NCBI GenBank assembly: GCA_003427395.1
Contig: BFEA01000055.1
Coordinates: 2,497,886 to 2,543,735 of the forward strand
Direction: 5' to 3'
DNA: 45,850 nucleotides
From: Chara braunii
Lineage: Eukaryota; Streptophyta; Charophyceae; Charales; Characeae
A program made the translations under genes and the position numbers. The first letter of the stretch is position 1. Every line of letters begins with the position of its first letter. Shown here piece after piece: positions 23,852-34,010 of this stretch. Below the pieces are notes generated by a model. The model was not told the origin of the DNA, ran no database searches, and saw nothing but the letters and a program-made list of their open reading frames with translations.

Positions 23852-24367
23852 GGTATGCTTTTTGGCCGTTCTATGAGCTTTGATTCTTGATCTCAGTTGA
23901 TATGGGCCTTCCCGAGCCTACTGTAGGATGTTAACTCTGTGTCGTTTCAGGACTTTGCAGACTTTGGCCTCTATAGGTCTGCAGACCCCTTTTTTTGTGG
24001 GCCGTCCACTGGACGCCAAGAGCCCTGTATTTTTTTAGCACAATATTTTCGAGCCTGGTACCAGAGCTAGCCGACTTGGCCCGTGTTTTGACTTTTCGGG
24101 CACTGGGCCCAGTTAGGATGTTAGGCAGTGATTGTTTCCCACGAGTAGTATAAGTAGATTGTTGACGATAATCTCAACCTCCTGGGTTGGCCAAAGGATC
24201 AATAGTGCGGCGGCGGGTTTGACGGAAAGGCGGTGGATCATTGGTTTGATGGTTTGATCGGATGTGCTGTTACTTCTTCCTGAGTATCTTCATCAATCTA
24301 GCCTATTGGCTTTTTCACTACTCGGTGACTATGTGCATTGCTACGTGTGCATTTTTCCACATCCGCT
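23793..24367 (+). repeat. Left pseudo-LTR of the PLE
   Basis: This 575-bp segment from GTGGATAGGGTGTTTGCTG to CCACATCCGCT matches 28813-29389 along its whole length, with scattered substitutions and small indels. PLE pseudo-LTRs arise from tandem copies rather than LTR-type reverse transcription, so the 5' limit reflects truncation of an upstream copy. Confidence 0.85.
24149..24154 (+). promoter_or_regulatory. TATA-like box in the pseudo-LTR
   Basis: TATAAG in GAGTAGTATAAGTAGATTG is preserved in both pseudo-LTR copies and lies about 390 bp upstream of ORF1. It is a plausible core promoter, judged on motif only. Confidence 0.25.
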
Positions 24368-24544
24368 GGATTGCACGTGTGAACTTAGCTGAAGAGGAAC
24401 TTACCGGGCTTGAGTGAGCACATTTATGCTGTCTACGTCTTCGTATACTTTGACTAGTCGAGCTTCTTGTAGCTGATGTATCGCTTTGGCATCTTCGTGT
24501 ACGGATATGATCTCCTTGTACGCTGTGGGGATCGGCACGACACG

Positions 24545-25795
24545 ATGTCTTCACAAGGTCATCACGACCAGAACGAGCGGGATCGAGAGTGGGGCGAGTG
24601 GGACCGCGAGCGAAGGGATAGAGATCCAACTAACAATTCGGGGGAACGAAGGCCGTATCGGCCTCTAACATGCTTTGCATGTAATGAAGTTGGGCACTAC
24701 GCCAATTAGTGCCCTAACAGGAGTAAGCGCTATCCTGACGCAAGACCATCGACATCTTCGGACTCACGGCGAGCAAGGTCGCCTAGGAGGCATGAACCGA
24801 GGGGACGTGAACCATCTCCTAGCCTGGGTCCGGAGATTCGGAGTACCATCGCGAAGCTAGGCAAGAGTGTTGCCGTAATGGAGGAACACTACGCAACCGA
24901 ACATGAGAAGCGTGAGCAGAAAGCAAGGAGGAAGTTAGAGAAGGAGGAAGCTCAACGACGTGAGGCAGAGAAAGCTGCACGCTTGGAGGAAGAGTGCATC
25001 GCTGCGGAAAGGAAGACATGGAAACAAACACAGAAGAAGATGATTGATGAAGAGAGACGCGCGGAGTTACAGAAGGACCTACAGATTCAGCTTGCTATGC
25101 ACGTCGGCGATCTGGAGGATCGTCTCGTTCAGCGGTTACATCAAGTTGTAGCTGCGCCTACAAGACTCATACGAGGCAAGAAGAAGGTGACTTACCAATC
25201 GGATGTCGACGAGTCTTCCTCCAGCCAGGGTGATGGCAGCGATACTAGCGTCACACAACAGCTCAGCGCTTGCGCCGAGCGATTGGCTATTTCGGAGAAG
25301 AGGAAACGGGGCCCCGAGCCTGTGTTCGAGGATCCGAGCCCACCTATGGAGCAACCTGCCAAGCGCACCCCTAAACGAGGCATCTTGAAACCAGTTAAAT
25401 TGACTAGACGTCTGACTCGATCGAAGTCAAAGAAGGGCGGAGGAGGACTTACGCCTACGTCAGCCTCCAAGAAAATCGCCACTCCATTGTCCAAGAAACG
25501 CACGCCGGCGAAGAGGAGGACGCCGACTCTGATGCCGCATTCGAAGGCTACACTGGAACGCTTGCGCTACCGGGACAATGCCCTACGCGAGTTGAAGGAT
25601 CTCGACGCCACGGAACTACAACGGATTTGCCGTAAGGAGGATATTCACTACGATAAGAAGATTGAAGCGATATTCGACATAGCCGATCACAGGACCGAGC
25701 GGGCCTTCGCCACTGCACTGGCCAGAGTCGAACGTATCGCGATCTCGGACGATACGAAAGCTGAGCAGGAAGATGCACCTGCGAACGATGGGTGA
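24545..25795 (+). pseudogene. PLE ORF1: zinc knuckle, coiled coil and SAP-like protein with one TAG
   Basis: The ATG at 24545 opens a 416-codon frame. An Arg/Glu/Asp-rich start leads to a CCHC knuckle, C43-x2-C46-x4-H51-x4-C56. Codon 55 is TAG (24707-24709) where a Gln would be usual (GHYANQCP). After it come a Ser/Arg-rich stretch and a long Glu/Lys/Arg coiled coil (about residues 112-200). A basic Lys/Arg/Pro region (about 270-330) follows, then a helix pair around ELKDLDATELQRIC (about 348-385) that looks SAP-like. Nucleic-acid binding is therefore likely, in a gag-like role. The next ORF begins 178 bp downstream. A downstream ATG at 24878 would skip the knuckle and give a 305-residue product. 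Confidence 0.65.
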
Positions 25796-25973
25796 AGACC
25801 GTTATCAATACCGCAGCTCTGTAAGGTTTGTCGTTTTCTTTCTCATCTTCGATGCGAGTCCACGAAAGTAGACAAGTGTGATGAGAAACTGCTTCGTCTA
25901 GCCTTTTTCTTGCTAGTTGTTTAAAAGTAGATCCGTTGGGCTAACAAATTCCTTGATTGCTGGTTGAACTTGG

Positions 25974-28638
25974 ATGACCGCCATGGCTTGGATTTCCTCG
26001 ATCTTAACGATGGCGTGTAAGTTTGGGGTTTCCCCCTTCTGTAAATTGTTCTATATTGGTAAATCCACACGTGATGTTGATACGCGATGGAGGGAGTATA
26101 TGTATGCCTGCCGTAATCGCAAGCCCTCACACTTCCATAGATGGCTAGGTATAATTACCTACTGCTCCCTATCGACATTATCGTTGGTAGTGATTTGGAA
26201 ATATTGGAGCGTGTATACATCAAGCTTTGGTCCCCATTCCTTAATACTAATGGGTGTGCCAAAAAGGGCACTAAACTCAGCCGTAACAAAGCTGGTAGGA
26301 AGGAGCGAGCTAGGGGCAAGGGGGTTACCGTTTCCAACTGCAATTGGAAACCGATTCGTTTCCGTCTAACAACTGCTCACGAATGGATGTTTGATTTCTA
26401 TGCTTTCTTCGACAATATTCTGCAAACTGGTAACATTTCAGTGGATTTCCGTACTCAACCAGGGAATATTTGGCAACCTAGCTGGGGTAAGTTAATCAAG
26501 GCTTTTGGTGGCACTAAGCTAGTGCATGTTTCTGGAACATTTTTTTTGAAAGATTGTAAATCACTGCTTCAAGCAGGAGGTTGTTTTTCTGTTCTGCATG
26601 TGTGCAAATGGTCGGCATGTTGTGGTTTTCTAAAAAAGATCTTGATTGGTATCCTTCGGAATCCTCGTCATGTCTCTGTGCTGCGTAACTGGGGTATGAG
26701 ATCCTACTTACGCATATACCGAGTTATCAAGGATTTCTCCAGGAAATCAACTCGGAAGTATCTATGTCGACTTCTTTCGCGCTGCTTTCGTGATCGTTTC
26801 GGGCTGAGTCTTAGTGCTGATTTGATTTTTCGTATTCATTTTGATGACCATATCATCATCTCTGAAGTCCGTAAAGCGGTGAATGACGCTATTATGTTAC
26901 AAAAGTTGCCGAAGTGCTTCCTGCACTGGGCGCGGAGGAAAGTTCGGATGGTTGGGACAAAAAACCCGGCCGTGGCCGATTTATTGCACAACATGCGTAG
27001 TCTCTCGACATGCAATGTGTTGACTTGCACTTGCGCAGGTCTTGACCTCCCGCGCTCGGAGAACCATGTTTCGTTCCGGCTAAGCAGGCTCGGAAGGATT
27101 CACCCCCTGCTTAGTAACGCCAACAACGTGCCATGTGCACGTATCGATGATCGCCTACCCTCCTTTCGCGAGGAATTGCGTTCCAGATTCGGTAATTGGC
27201 ATAACTCCGTTGAGGCTCCACCATACTTCAGTGATGATGTATTGTCTGCTTGTTTTTCTTCTGCCACTAATAATAAACGTTGTCTTTTTTTGCATGAAGT
27301 CCTGGAGATCAAGCACCGTTTTGAAGGTTTGGTTTTCACTGCCGTGGACCGGAATCCCGACGAAACGGTGGTCATGTCCTTTGATTTATTACAAGGCGAT
27401 GTTAAATACTTATGTCCTGAATCCAGGATATCGTATTGTCGATTGCCCCGAGAGCCTTGTGCTCCGGGAGTTTCGGGAGGATGTCACTTCAGCTGGCCTG
27501 AAATCCATTGCCAGATGGGATAGTAGTGGCAAGTTTGGGGCAGCCTACGTTTTGCCTATGCACAAGGATTTGAGTCGTTATAGTCCTATTTGTCCCTCAT
27601 TCAGCGAGCCAACGACTCGTACGGGACGAGTCGTCTCCAAGGCTTTGAACTACTTGTTAAACACGATCCCAAAAACACTGGCACTTTAACATGTCAGCTG
27701 TGTCGGACTTGACCGCAAAGTTGAGCTCCGCCAATATGAAGTTGCTCCAGCTCGGGGCTAACCGTGTTATTAAGTCCTATTCTTTCGATATCAAGGACAT
27801 GTTCACAAAGCTTCCTCATGCTGATATCCGCCGTGCGGTTGATTGGCTCATTCAGTACTGTCAGGACAAAGGTCATGCATTCGTACGTGTCAATACACGG
27901 GGTAAGGGGTCCAGTTTTGGAATGACCACGGGAGGGGATCATTGGAGGAAACTTTCTCTCAACGATATCCGCTCCTTTGTTTTGCTCGAACTGAATCATA
28001 CCTACTTTTATGCTACGGGAGTCTTAATGCAACAGGATGTAGGAATACCCATGGGGAAAAGCACTAGCCCTCCCCTGACATGCATCCTGTGTGCCTTTTC
28101 GGAGTACAGCTCTACCTGCGGAATCGGTAAGGCCGCTCGCTGCATTTTCGCTATGCGTTTGATGGACGATGTTATGATGGTTACTTATTCTCGCGGAGGT
28201 GATGACCATGCATTATTGGCAACTTTCCAGACTTGTTACCCAAGCAATCTGCTGCTCAAAAGGACCGACACTGGTACTGGCACCCTGGACTTTCTTGGAT
28301 GTCAAATTCGCGTTGCACAACACTTTCCATACATCGGCAGTATTCTGACTTCAAGGAATGACGAGCGACTACGGAGCTCGGATCGTCTGGAAATCTTGAA
28401 CGGCCAATCCTATTTCTCTTTGGGTTGTAAACGGCAAAAGAGTGCCATCATCAGCGGTTACCTCCATCGGATCGACCGGAATACCTCCATTCGCCTGGAG
28501 ATCCCGAACACAGTGCGTGTGTTACGACGCGAACTCTCCCTGAAGGATTTTCCTGATCCCTTTTTCAAACAGGTCCTCAAACGCTTCGCTTTCAGATGCA
28601 ATGATATTTGGAAACAAACAGTTAATCTGCTGTACTGA
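25974..28638 (+). pseudogene. PLE ORF2: GIY-YIG endonuclease, CxC, reverse transcriptase; frameshifted
   Basis: The ATG at 25974 starts a frame with GIY-YIG features: FCKLFYIGKSTRD, the Arg in DTRWREY, then after a frameshift near 26140 the catalytic-type Glu and Asn in LEILERVYIKLWSPFLN (to about 26250). A CTC motif (CxC) lies at 27026-27034. RT follows in two more frames. A fingers segment with YVLPMHKDLSRYSPI is near 27550-27590. Motif A, FDIKDMFTKLPH, is at 27784-27819, and motif B, GIPMGKSTSPP, at about 28042. Motif C is LMDD at 28159-28170, and TLDFLGCQI follows. Frame changes lie near 26140, 27400 and 27675. Catalytic residues are preserved, so decay is mostly by indels. The enzyme would cut target DNA and copy the element RNA. 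Confidence 0.8.
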
Positions 28639-28812
28639 TTTAGGTGATTGAGTGTATGTACCGGTGTACTCTAAGGAAGTACCGACAGCCTTGCTTATGC
28701 TGTTCCTTCTGTTTATTTCCTGGACTTACATTCTTTTTCGTAGCTCGAGATCCGGATTGTACGTCTTCGAATCCGGACAGGGATTTTCCTTTTCTTTGTT
28801 TTCCTCTTAATT

Positions 28813-29389
28813 GTGGATATGGTGTTTGCTGTCTTTTTCGAGCTAATTTTATTTTTCTTTTCTCACAGTTAGGTATGCTTTTTGGACCTTCTATGAGCTT
28901 TGATTCTTGATCTCAGTTGATATGGGCCTTCCCGAGCCTACTGCAGGATGTTAACTCTGTGTCGTTTCAGGACTTTGCGGACTTTGGCCTCTGTAGGTCT
29001 GCAGACCCCTTTTTTTGTGGGCCGTCTACTGGACGCCAAGAGCCCTGTATTTTTTTAGCACAGTATTTTCAAGCCTGGTACCAGAGCTAGCCTATTTGGC
29101 CCATGTTTTGACTTTCCGGGCACTGGGCCCAGTTAGGATGTTAGGCAGTGATTGTTTCCCACGAGTAGTATAAGTAGATTGTTGACGATAATCTCAACCT
29201 CTCCTGGGTTGGCCAAAGGAAGAATAGTCTGGCGGTGAGTTTGACGGAAAGGCCGTGGATCATTGGTTTGATGGTTTGATCGGATGTGCTGTTACTTCTT
29301 CCTATGTATCTTCATCAATCTAGCCTATTGGCTTTTTCACTACTCTGTGACTATGTGCATTTCTACGTGTGAATTTTTCCACATCCGCT
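28813..29389 (+). repeat. Right pseudo-LTR of the PLE
   Basis: This 577-bp segment is the direct repeat of 23793-24367 and follows the ORF2 stop by 174 bp. It ends abruptly at ACATCCGCT, where the AT-rich repeat at 29390 begins. Confidence 0.85.
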
Positions 29390-29640
29390 ACCAGCCGGGC
29401 CGCCAGGGTCCCCCGTGGTCAGGGTCCCCCGTGGCCAGCCCGTGCAAGGACCAAGGAAGGCCCCAGCAAAAAAAAAAAAAAACGAAAAAAAAACTATGTT
29501 ATGCAGAAAAATAAACTGAAAAACTTTTGCCTCAGGGTCACATCGAAATTCTTCACGAAATTTAGAATAAAAAATAAAATTTAAAAATATTTATTTCATT
29601 TTTATTTTATTTGGCCCGGACGGGCAAGTGACCCCGGGCC
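29390..29640 (-). repeat. AT-rich interspersed repeat with GC-rich ends, copy 1
   Basis: Read on the minus strand it contains CAGTTTATTTTTCTGCATAA followed by CATAG, and GATGTGACCCTGAGG, closely matching plus-strand sequence at about 43895-43955. GC-rich segments flank the AT-rich core (CCGGGCCGCCAGGGTCCCCC at the left, GGCCCGGACGGGC at the right). No coding potential is seen, so a non-autonomous element is likely. Confidence 0.65.
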
Positions 29641-29655
29641 ACTCTGGTAGCCTAG

Positions 29656-29688
<33 letters not shown>

Positions 29689-29746
29689 CGTGCGTGCGTG
29701 CGTGTGTGTGTGTGAGAGAGAGAGAATGTGTGTGTATGTGTGTGTA

Positions 29747-29796
<50 letters not shown>

Positions 29797-29815
29797 TGTG
29801 TGTATATATATATTT
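29656..29815 (+). repeat. (TG)n compound microsatellite
   Basis: Two long TG runs are separated by GAGAGAGAGA and TATG/CGTG interruptions and end in TATATATAT. ORFs across it are artefacts. Confidence 0.95.
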
Positions 29816-30329
29816 CGCCATATGTGCAGATGTGTATACCCGCTTTAACATGTACACGCTCACACGCGCACACACGCATCCACACGATTGTTCACGGCTG
29901 CACGTGGATGCACGTGCACACACGATCACACACACGTGCTTTGCAGAGAGCGTAGTCATCGAGGGGGCAAAACTCCCATCCTTCCAGCTCCTCCGCCTGC
30001 CACTGCGCCCCTTCGCTCCGTCTCCTCTTCATCATCACCCCGCTTCCAGCCATCTTTTCCATTGTCACGGCAATGGGCACAGCCCGCACATTATCGTTTC
30101 CACACGTCGGGTGCATTGCCATACACTAAAAAAAAAAAAAAAAAAGGAAAAATAAATAAATTCATAGCGGCATCTACTTCCGAAATTTTCTCCCGATCGG
30201 TTTTCTCTCTTCTCCACCTATAGGGCAAAGGTGGCGGGAGCGCAAAGACTCTCTCGCCCCGCGTACCCGTTTATTTGTTTTTTTTTTTTCGGGGGGGGGG
30301 GGGCGAAGAATTGTGTCCTTGCATTGCAC
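29816..30329. other. Low-complexity stretch, no gene
   Basis: CACACG-rich sequence, a poly-A run (about 30128-30145) and a G run (about 30290-30303). No supported gene. Confidence 0.5.
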
Positions 30330-30870
30330 AATGGAAAGGAGGCCGGGAGGGAGATCCCACTAGCATTGTATGTGGAGTAGTGTAGAGGGCGTGTGACCCG
30401 CCTCCGCCGTCGATGGGAATGGGGATCGGTGGTTTTGTTTTTCCTGTATTTTAGCCCTCGAAAATATATGTTTTTTCGGAGCATCCCATTGGGTGGTCTT
30501 TCTTTTGTTTGCTTGCCGTGTTCCTCTGGGGGTCCTGAACGTGAGTGAAAATCAGACCCATTTTTTTTGTGTTGCTTTTCACTCACCTTTCACTCACCTT
30601 TGGGTCATGGCCCATGCGTGGTAGAGAGGCCGAAAACAAAATTTTTCGGTGTTTCCCATCATGAGGGAATGTCAGTCCGTGTCAGACCCTTGTCCAAGTT
30701 GTCTGTAGTCCCTGCAAAGGTTTCACATGGGCAATGCTGTTGTCCTCTTCCTTCGACATGCATGTGCCCCCTTATTTTTTGGGAGGTGTTTGGGAGGGTT
30801 CGATCCCCTCACCTACAGCAAATGGTGTATGGAGTTACTCTTGCCCTTGTTTTTTTACGTTTATTTTCCC
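30330..30870 (+). repeat. Dispersed repeat, copy 1
   Basis: It shares ordered landmarks with 35217-35600: GGGAGATCCCACT, GGATGTGGAGTAGTG or its TATGTGGAGTAGTG variant, CCCATTGGGTGGT, CGTGAGTGAA, TCACCTTT, ATCCCCTCACC and ACTCTTGCC or CTCTTGCC. This copy is longer and has internal segments missing from the other. Confidence 0.7.
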
Positions 30871-31693
30871 TATTTCACGCTGCCACCCACCTGTCCCCCA
30901 CCCGTCCCCCACCCGTCACACTAATCCACATACCTGGCTAGTGGGATCTCCCAGCGTCCCTATCTCATTTCCCAACGAGATAATCAATCCTTCCATAAAC
31001 TCAACCTTGGAGCTCACACCAAAAAAAAATAGAGTTTTCTGTTTTGGGCAACAAACGGGTGAGAAGTGTGACCTGCCCGGAGGTCCGAAATTAGAGTTGG
31101 GAGTAGTAGCCGATTCCCTTTTTTTTTTTTTTTTTTTTTCGTTCACAAACACATGCTGCAATCTATATTCTTCGTGGGGAGCATCACGTGCTGAGACCAG
31201 GGCTCAGCGTCCCTTGTGAAATATTCATAGGTGAAAGTTTGAGAGAAAAAAACACACGAGCATGAAGCAAACAACCACTGTGCTGGAAACGGGGTCCAGG
31301 CCTTTGATCTCTTTCGGATTTAGGATCCAGACGGCAAGATCAAGGCAGGTACTACGGCATCGGCCCTCCTACTCCACGTGTTCTCTCGCTGCAATGGCGT
31401 GAAGATCACAAGTCGTTAAAGAATCTATCTTGAAGAGAAAAGAAAAAAAAAAGCAACCTTAATTAGAGAGAATATGACAAGCATTACAAGGATTTCGGAA
31501 GAAAAAGAAACCTTCTGTTCTGCTTAAAAGAAAAAGTGATTGAATAATCAGCATCATCACGCCACAGTTTTTCTGCCCACCGTGGCGGCAGCCAAACAAG
31601 GGGAAAAGTGGTTTCAGACGCAGAGCAGCCATGAATCTCTGGGCTATCCTGAAGCTCTGGGGCTACGCTACCCTGAATCGCCTGGGATCTCTT
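30871..31693. other. Region downstream of the minus-strand gene
   Basis: Contains poly-T near 31121-31139 and A-rich runs. The part next to 31694 would hold the 3' UTR of the minus-strand gene. No other gene is supported. Confidence 0.4.
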
Positions 31694-33442
31694 TCATAAG
31701 GCAACAACGACGGAGAGGACAGCCATGACGAAAGTAAGGAGATGAAGAAAGGGAATGAGAAGAGAGAGGGGTGGCGGCCTCAGACGTCGGCTTCTGTCGG
31801 AGCATACATGCAGTTGGGACCGGCTAATCTCCAGCTCGAAGATGCGGCCGTCCGTAGAGCCGACGTACAGGAACAGCCGACCTTCCAGCTCCTGAAGAGC
31901 CAGGCTTCCAATCCCGGTGGCCTCGTGGCTGTTGTAGCGCGCCACAACCTCCGCGCTCTGTGCCTTGCCGCATCTACTCCTCATCTTCACCCATACAAGC
32001 CCGGTCGAAGGCTTACCTGTGATGGACACAGTATCCGGGTCATCAACGCCACCTGTGATGAACAGATTACAACCGTCCAATGTCGCTGCGATATCCGTCG
32101 CTGCTGTATACTGAGTCCCGTAAAATGCACTAGACGGAGTCCTGTAAGGCGAAATGGCGAAAGGCTTGGTCTCGATGCCACGGCCCATCACAGGAGTGAG
32201 TTTGGAGGTCGAGGGATCCACTCCAATCACATCCATTGACATGGTATTCATAAGGTATATGCACCTTCCGCTAGAGGTGACGCTGTGAGGGCTCAAAGAA
32301 ACATCGCTGCCACGCATATCTCTCTCTGGATCAGGCGGGCTGCCAAGCCGGTGCACGGTGTGAAAAGGGTCCCCCAGCGTATCACCACCGTCGGATTTAA
32401 CCGGGTAACCAGATTCGTCCACGTCAGCAGACACTAGGCGGACCCAGAGACGGCCGCCGCCCTTGACTACATCGGCAGGGGTGAGGAAGCTCAGAGTGGC
32501 GAAGAGTTTCGTCTTGCTGCGGTCGAAAGCCAACCCTTGAACTGACATCACGTCACGCGTCAGATTCATGATGAACGATCGACTGCCGTTGCTCGTTGAC
32601 AGAGACGTGAGTAGCCATCTCTTGAATCCAGACGAGGACAAGACTAGGTGCGTGCCATTCTTGGCGATGTCCATGCAGGAGAGCGTAGCCATGGATGGAA
32701 TCGATGACATGAGTGGATCGGTCCGGTCTTCCTGGTACAGAATGGGCGACGAGACTCTCTCCCCGTCCGTACTGTTCTCCGGCCACCAGTAGCTTAACAC
32801 TGTCTCGTCTGCTATAGGCTTCAACCCCTGCCTCACGGGCAGCAGATCTGCCTGTCGCACGGACATCTCTCTAAAGGTAAAGCTCCAATCGGAAATCCCC
32901 ACTGACTCATTCGTTTCTAAGTTTTGTTGATGAGTATAGTTCTTTGTGACGCAGCTCTGCTCGAGGATAGAGAAAAATCGCGTGCTGTTGGGGAGAAACA
33001 CTATATTTCTATAAAACGTTTGGCACTCATAACCCGAGCCTGAGGATTCATTGAGTGGGGACCTGGTGGAATTGAAGAGCGCCTCGGGTGTGTGCACGAG
33101 CACGACCCTCGGCGTCCCGGCTGCGCCGTTGACGTCACGGACAAACAAATCCTGCGTGACAAGCGTGATGGACGGCGACAGATCTTCTGAAGCGAGCGAC
33201 CGGTCGTCGGCGGTACGCATTCCGACGCCGGGCGAGCCCCCATGACCGTTGGTGTATGATAGGGAATCGCCCATAGCCATGGCAGATGACGGGAAACGAT
33301 GACGGTCTGTTTCTTTCTGAGCGGCAACGACGAAGCCGAGCATGCAACTGCAGAGTGTGGACAGGAAGAGCAGCCGCAATGTCTGCTGTGCTATTGCACA
33401 GAAAGAGCTGTACAGTGTCCACCAGCGAAGAGAGGCCGCCAT
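31694..33442 (-). CDS. Predicted secreted, GPI-anchored beta-propeller-like protein (582 aa)
   Basis: The uninterrupted frame starts at the ATG at 33442-33440. The frame is open for ten codons upstream, but without an ATG. Residues about 22-40 are hydrophobic (LRLLFLSTLCSCMLGFVVA), a signal peptide or anchor. Numerous N-glycosylation sequons (NST, NYT, NES, NGT, NGS, NLT) and Cys residues support passage through the secretory route. Blade-like segments recur, such as GLAFDRSKTKLFATL, SVTSSGRCIYLMN, ATLDGCNLFITGG and EGRLFLYVGSTDGRIFELE, suggesting an NHL or related propeller. The protein ends in a hydrophobic tail with no cytoplasmic residues (SLLIPFLHLLTFVMAVLSVV), typical of a GPI signal. 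I cannot name the family. Base composition is balanced, unlike its repeat neighbours. A purine triplet tract lies upstream. Confidence 0.8.
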   Translation of the reverse strand: MAASLRWWTLYSSFCAIAQQTLRLLFLSTLCSCMLGFVVAAQKETDRHRFPSSAMAMGDSLSYTNGHGGSPGVGMRTADDRSLASEDLSPSITLVTQDLFVRDVNGAAGTPRVVLVHTPEALFNSTRSPLNESSGSGYECQTFYRNIVFLPNSTRFFSILEQSCVTKNYTHQQNLETNESVGISDWSFTFREMSVRQADLLPVRQGLKPIADETVLSYWWPENSTDGERVSSPILYQEDRTDPLMSSIPSMATLSCMDIAKNGTHLVLSSSGFKRWLLTSLSTSNGSRSFIMNLTRDVMSVQGLAFDRSKTKLFATLSFLTPADVVKGGGRLWVRLVSADVDESGYPVKSDGGDTLGDPFHTVHRLGSPPDPERDMRGSDVSLSPHSVTSSGRCIYLMNTMSMDVIGVDPSTSKLTPVMGRGIETKPFAISPYRTPSSAFYGTQYTAATDIAATLDGCNLFITGGVDDPDTVSITGKPSTGLVWVKMRSRCGKAQSAEVVARYNSHEATGIGSLALQELEGRLFLYVGSTDGRIFELEISRSQLHVCSDRSRRLRPPPLSLLIPFLHLLTFVMAVLSVVVAL

Positions 33443-33565
33443 ATCCTCCGACCTCGTTCTCCAACGGTCCAACCAGAACCCCTTATCTCGCTTTCGTTCG
33501 GTTTCCTAAGAAAAACATAGAGACTAAATGCTGTGATCCTGGTTCGTTGATGATGGAGAAGTCAA

Positions 33566-34010
33566 AACGAAGACGACGTCGACGACGAAGAAGAAGAAGA
33601 ACAACAAGAAGAAGAGAGAGGAGAGGAAGGAGAGGAAGGAGAGACGACGACGACGACGAAGAAGAAGAAGAAGAAGAAGAAGAAGAAGAAGAAGAAGAAG
33701 AAAGAAGAAGAAGAAGAAGAAGAAGACGAAGACGAAGAAGAAGAAGAAGGAGAGACGACGACGACGAAGAAGAAGAAGAAGAAGAGGAGGAAGGAGAGAC
33801 GACGACGAAGAGGAAGAAGAAGAAGAACAAGAACAAGAAGAACAAGAAGAAGAACAAGAACAAGAAGAACAAGAAGAACAAGAAGAACAAGAAGAAGAGA
33901 GAGGAGAGGAAGGAGAGGAAGGAGAGACGACGACGACGACGACGAAGAAGAAGAAGAAGAAGAAGAAGAAGAAGAAGAAGAAGAAGAAGAAGAGGAGGAG
34001 GAAGACGGAG
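33566..34010 (+). repeat. Long GAA/GAC/GAG triplet tract upstream of the minus-strand gene
   Basis: About 445 bp of almost pure purine triplets (GAA, GAG, AAC) interspersed with GACGAC runs. It sits about 125-570 bp upstream of the ATG at 33442, probably in its promoter or 5' UTR. Such mirror-like purine tracts can form triplex DNA. ORFs of Glu/Arg/Lys or Ser/Leu/Phe runs here are artefacts. Confidence 0.9.

Larger units (their letters stand above)
23621..29389 (+). mobile_element. Penelope-like element with N-terminal GIY-YIG (Chlamys/Naiad-like), decayed
   Basis: The element has direct terminal repeats of about 575 bp (23793-24367 and 28813-29389), an ORF1 (24545-25795) and an ORF2 (25974-28638). 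ORF2 order is GIY-YIG endonuclease, CxC motif, reverse transcriptase. In classic Penelope elements the GIY-YIG domain is at the C-terminus. The N-terminal order with a CxC linker and pseudo-LTRs is what was described for the Chlamys/Naiad clade in green algae, spike mosses, slime moulds and invertebrates. The extra tandem pieces upstream of the left repeat fit the tandem insertions typical of PLEs. At least three frameshifts in ORF2 and one stop in ORF1 make it inactive. Confidence 0.8.

Noticed and set aside
23793-29389. LTR retrotransposon
   Set aside because: No integrase, protease, RNase H, primer-binding site or TG..CA termini. The RT motifs and GIY-YIG domain point to a Penelope-like element.
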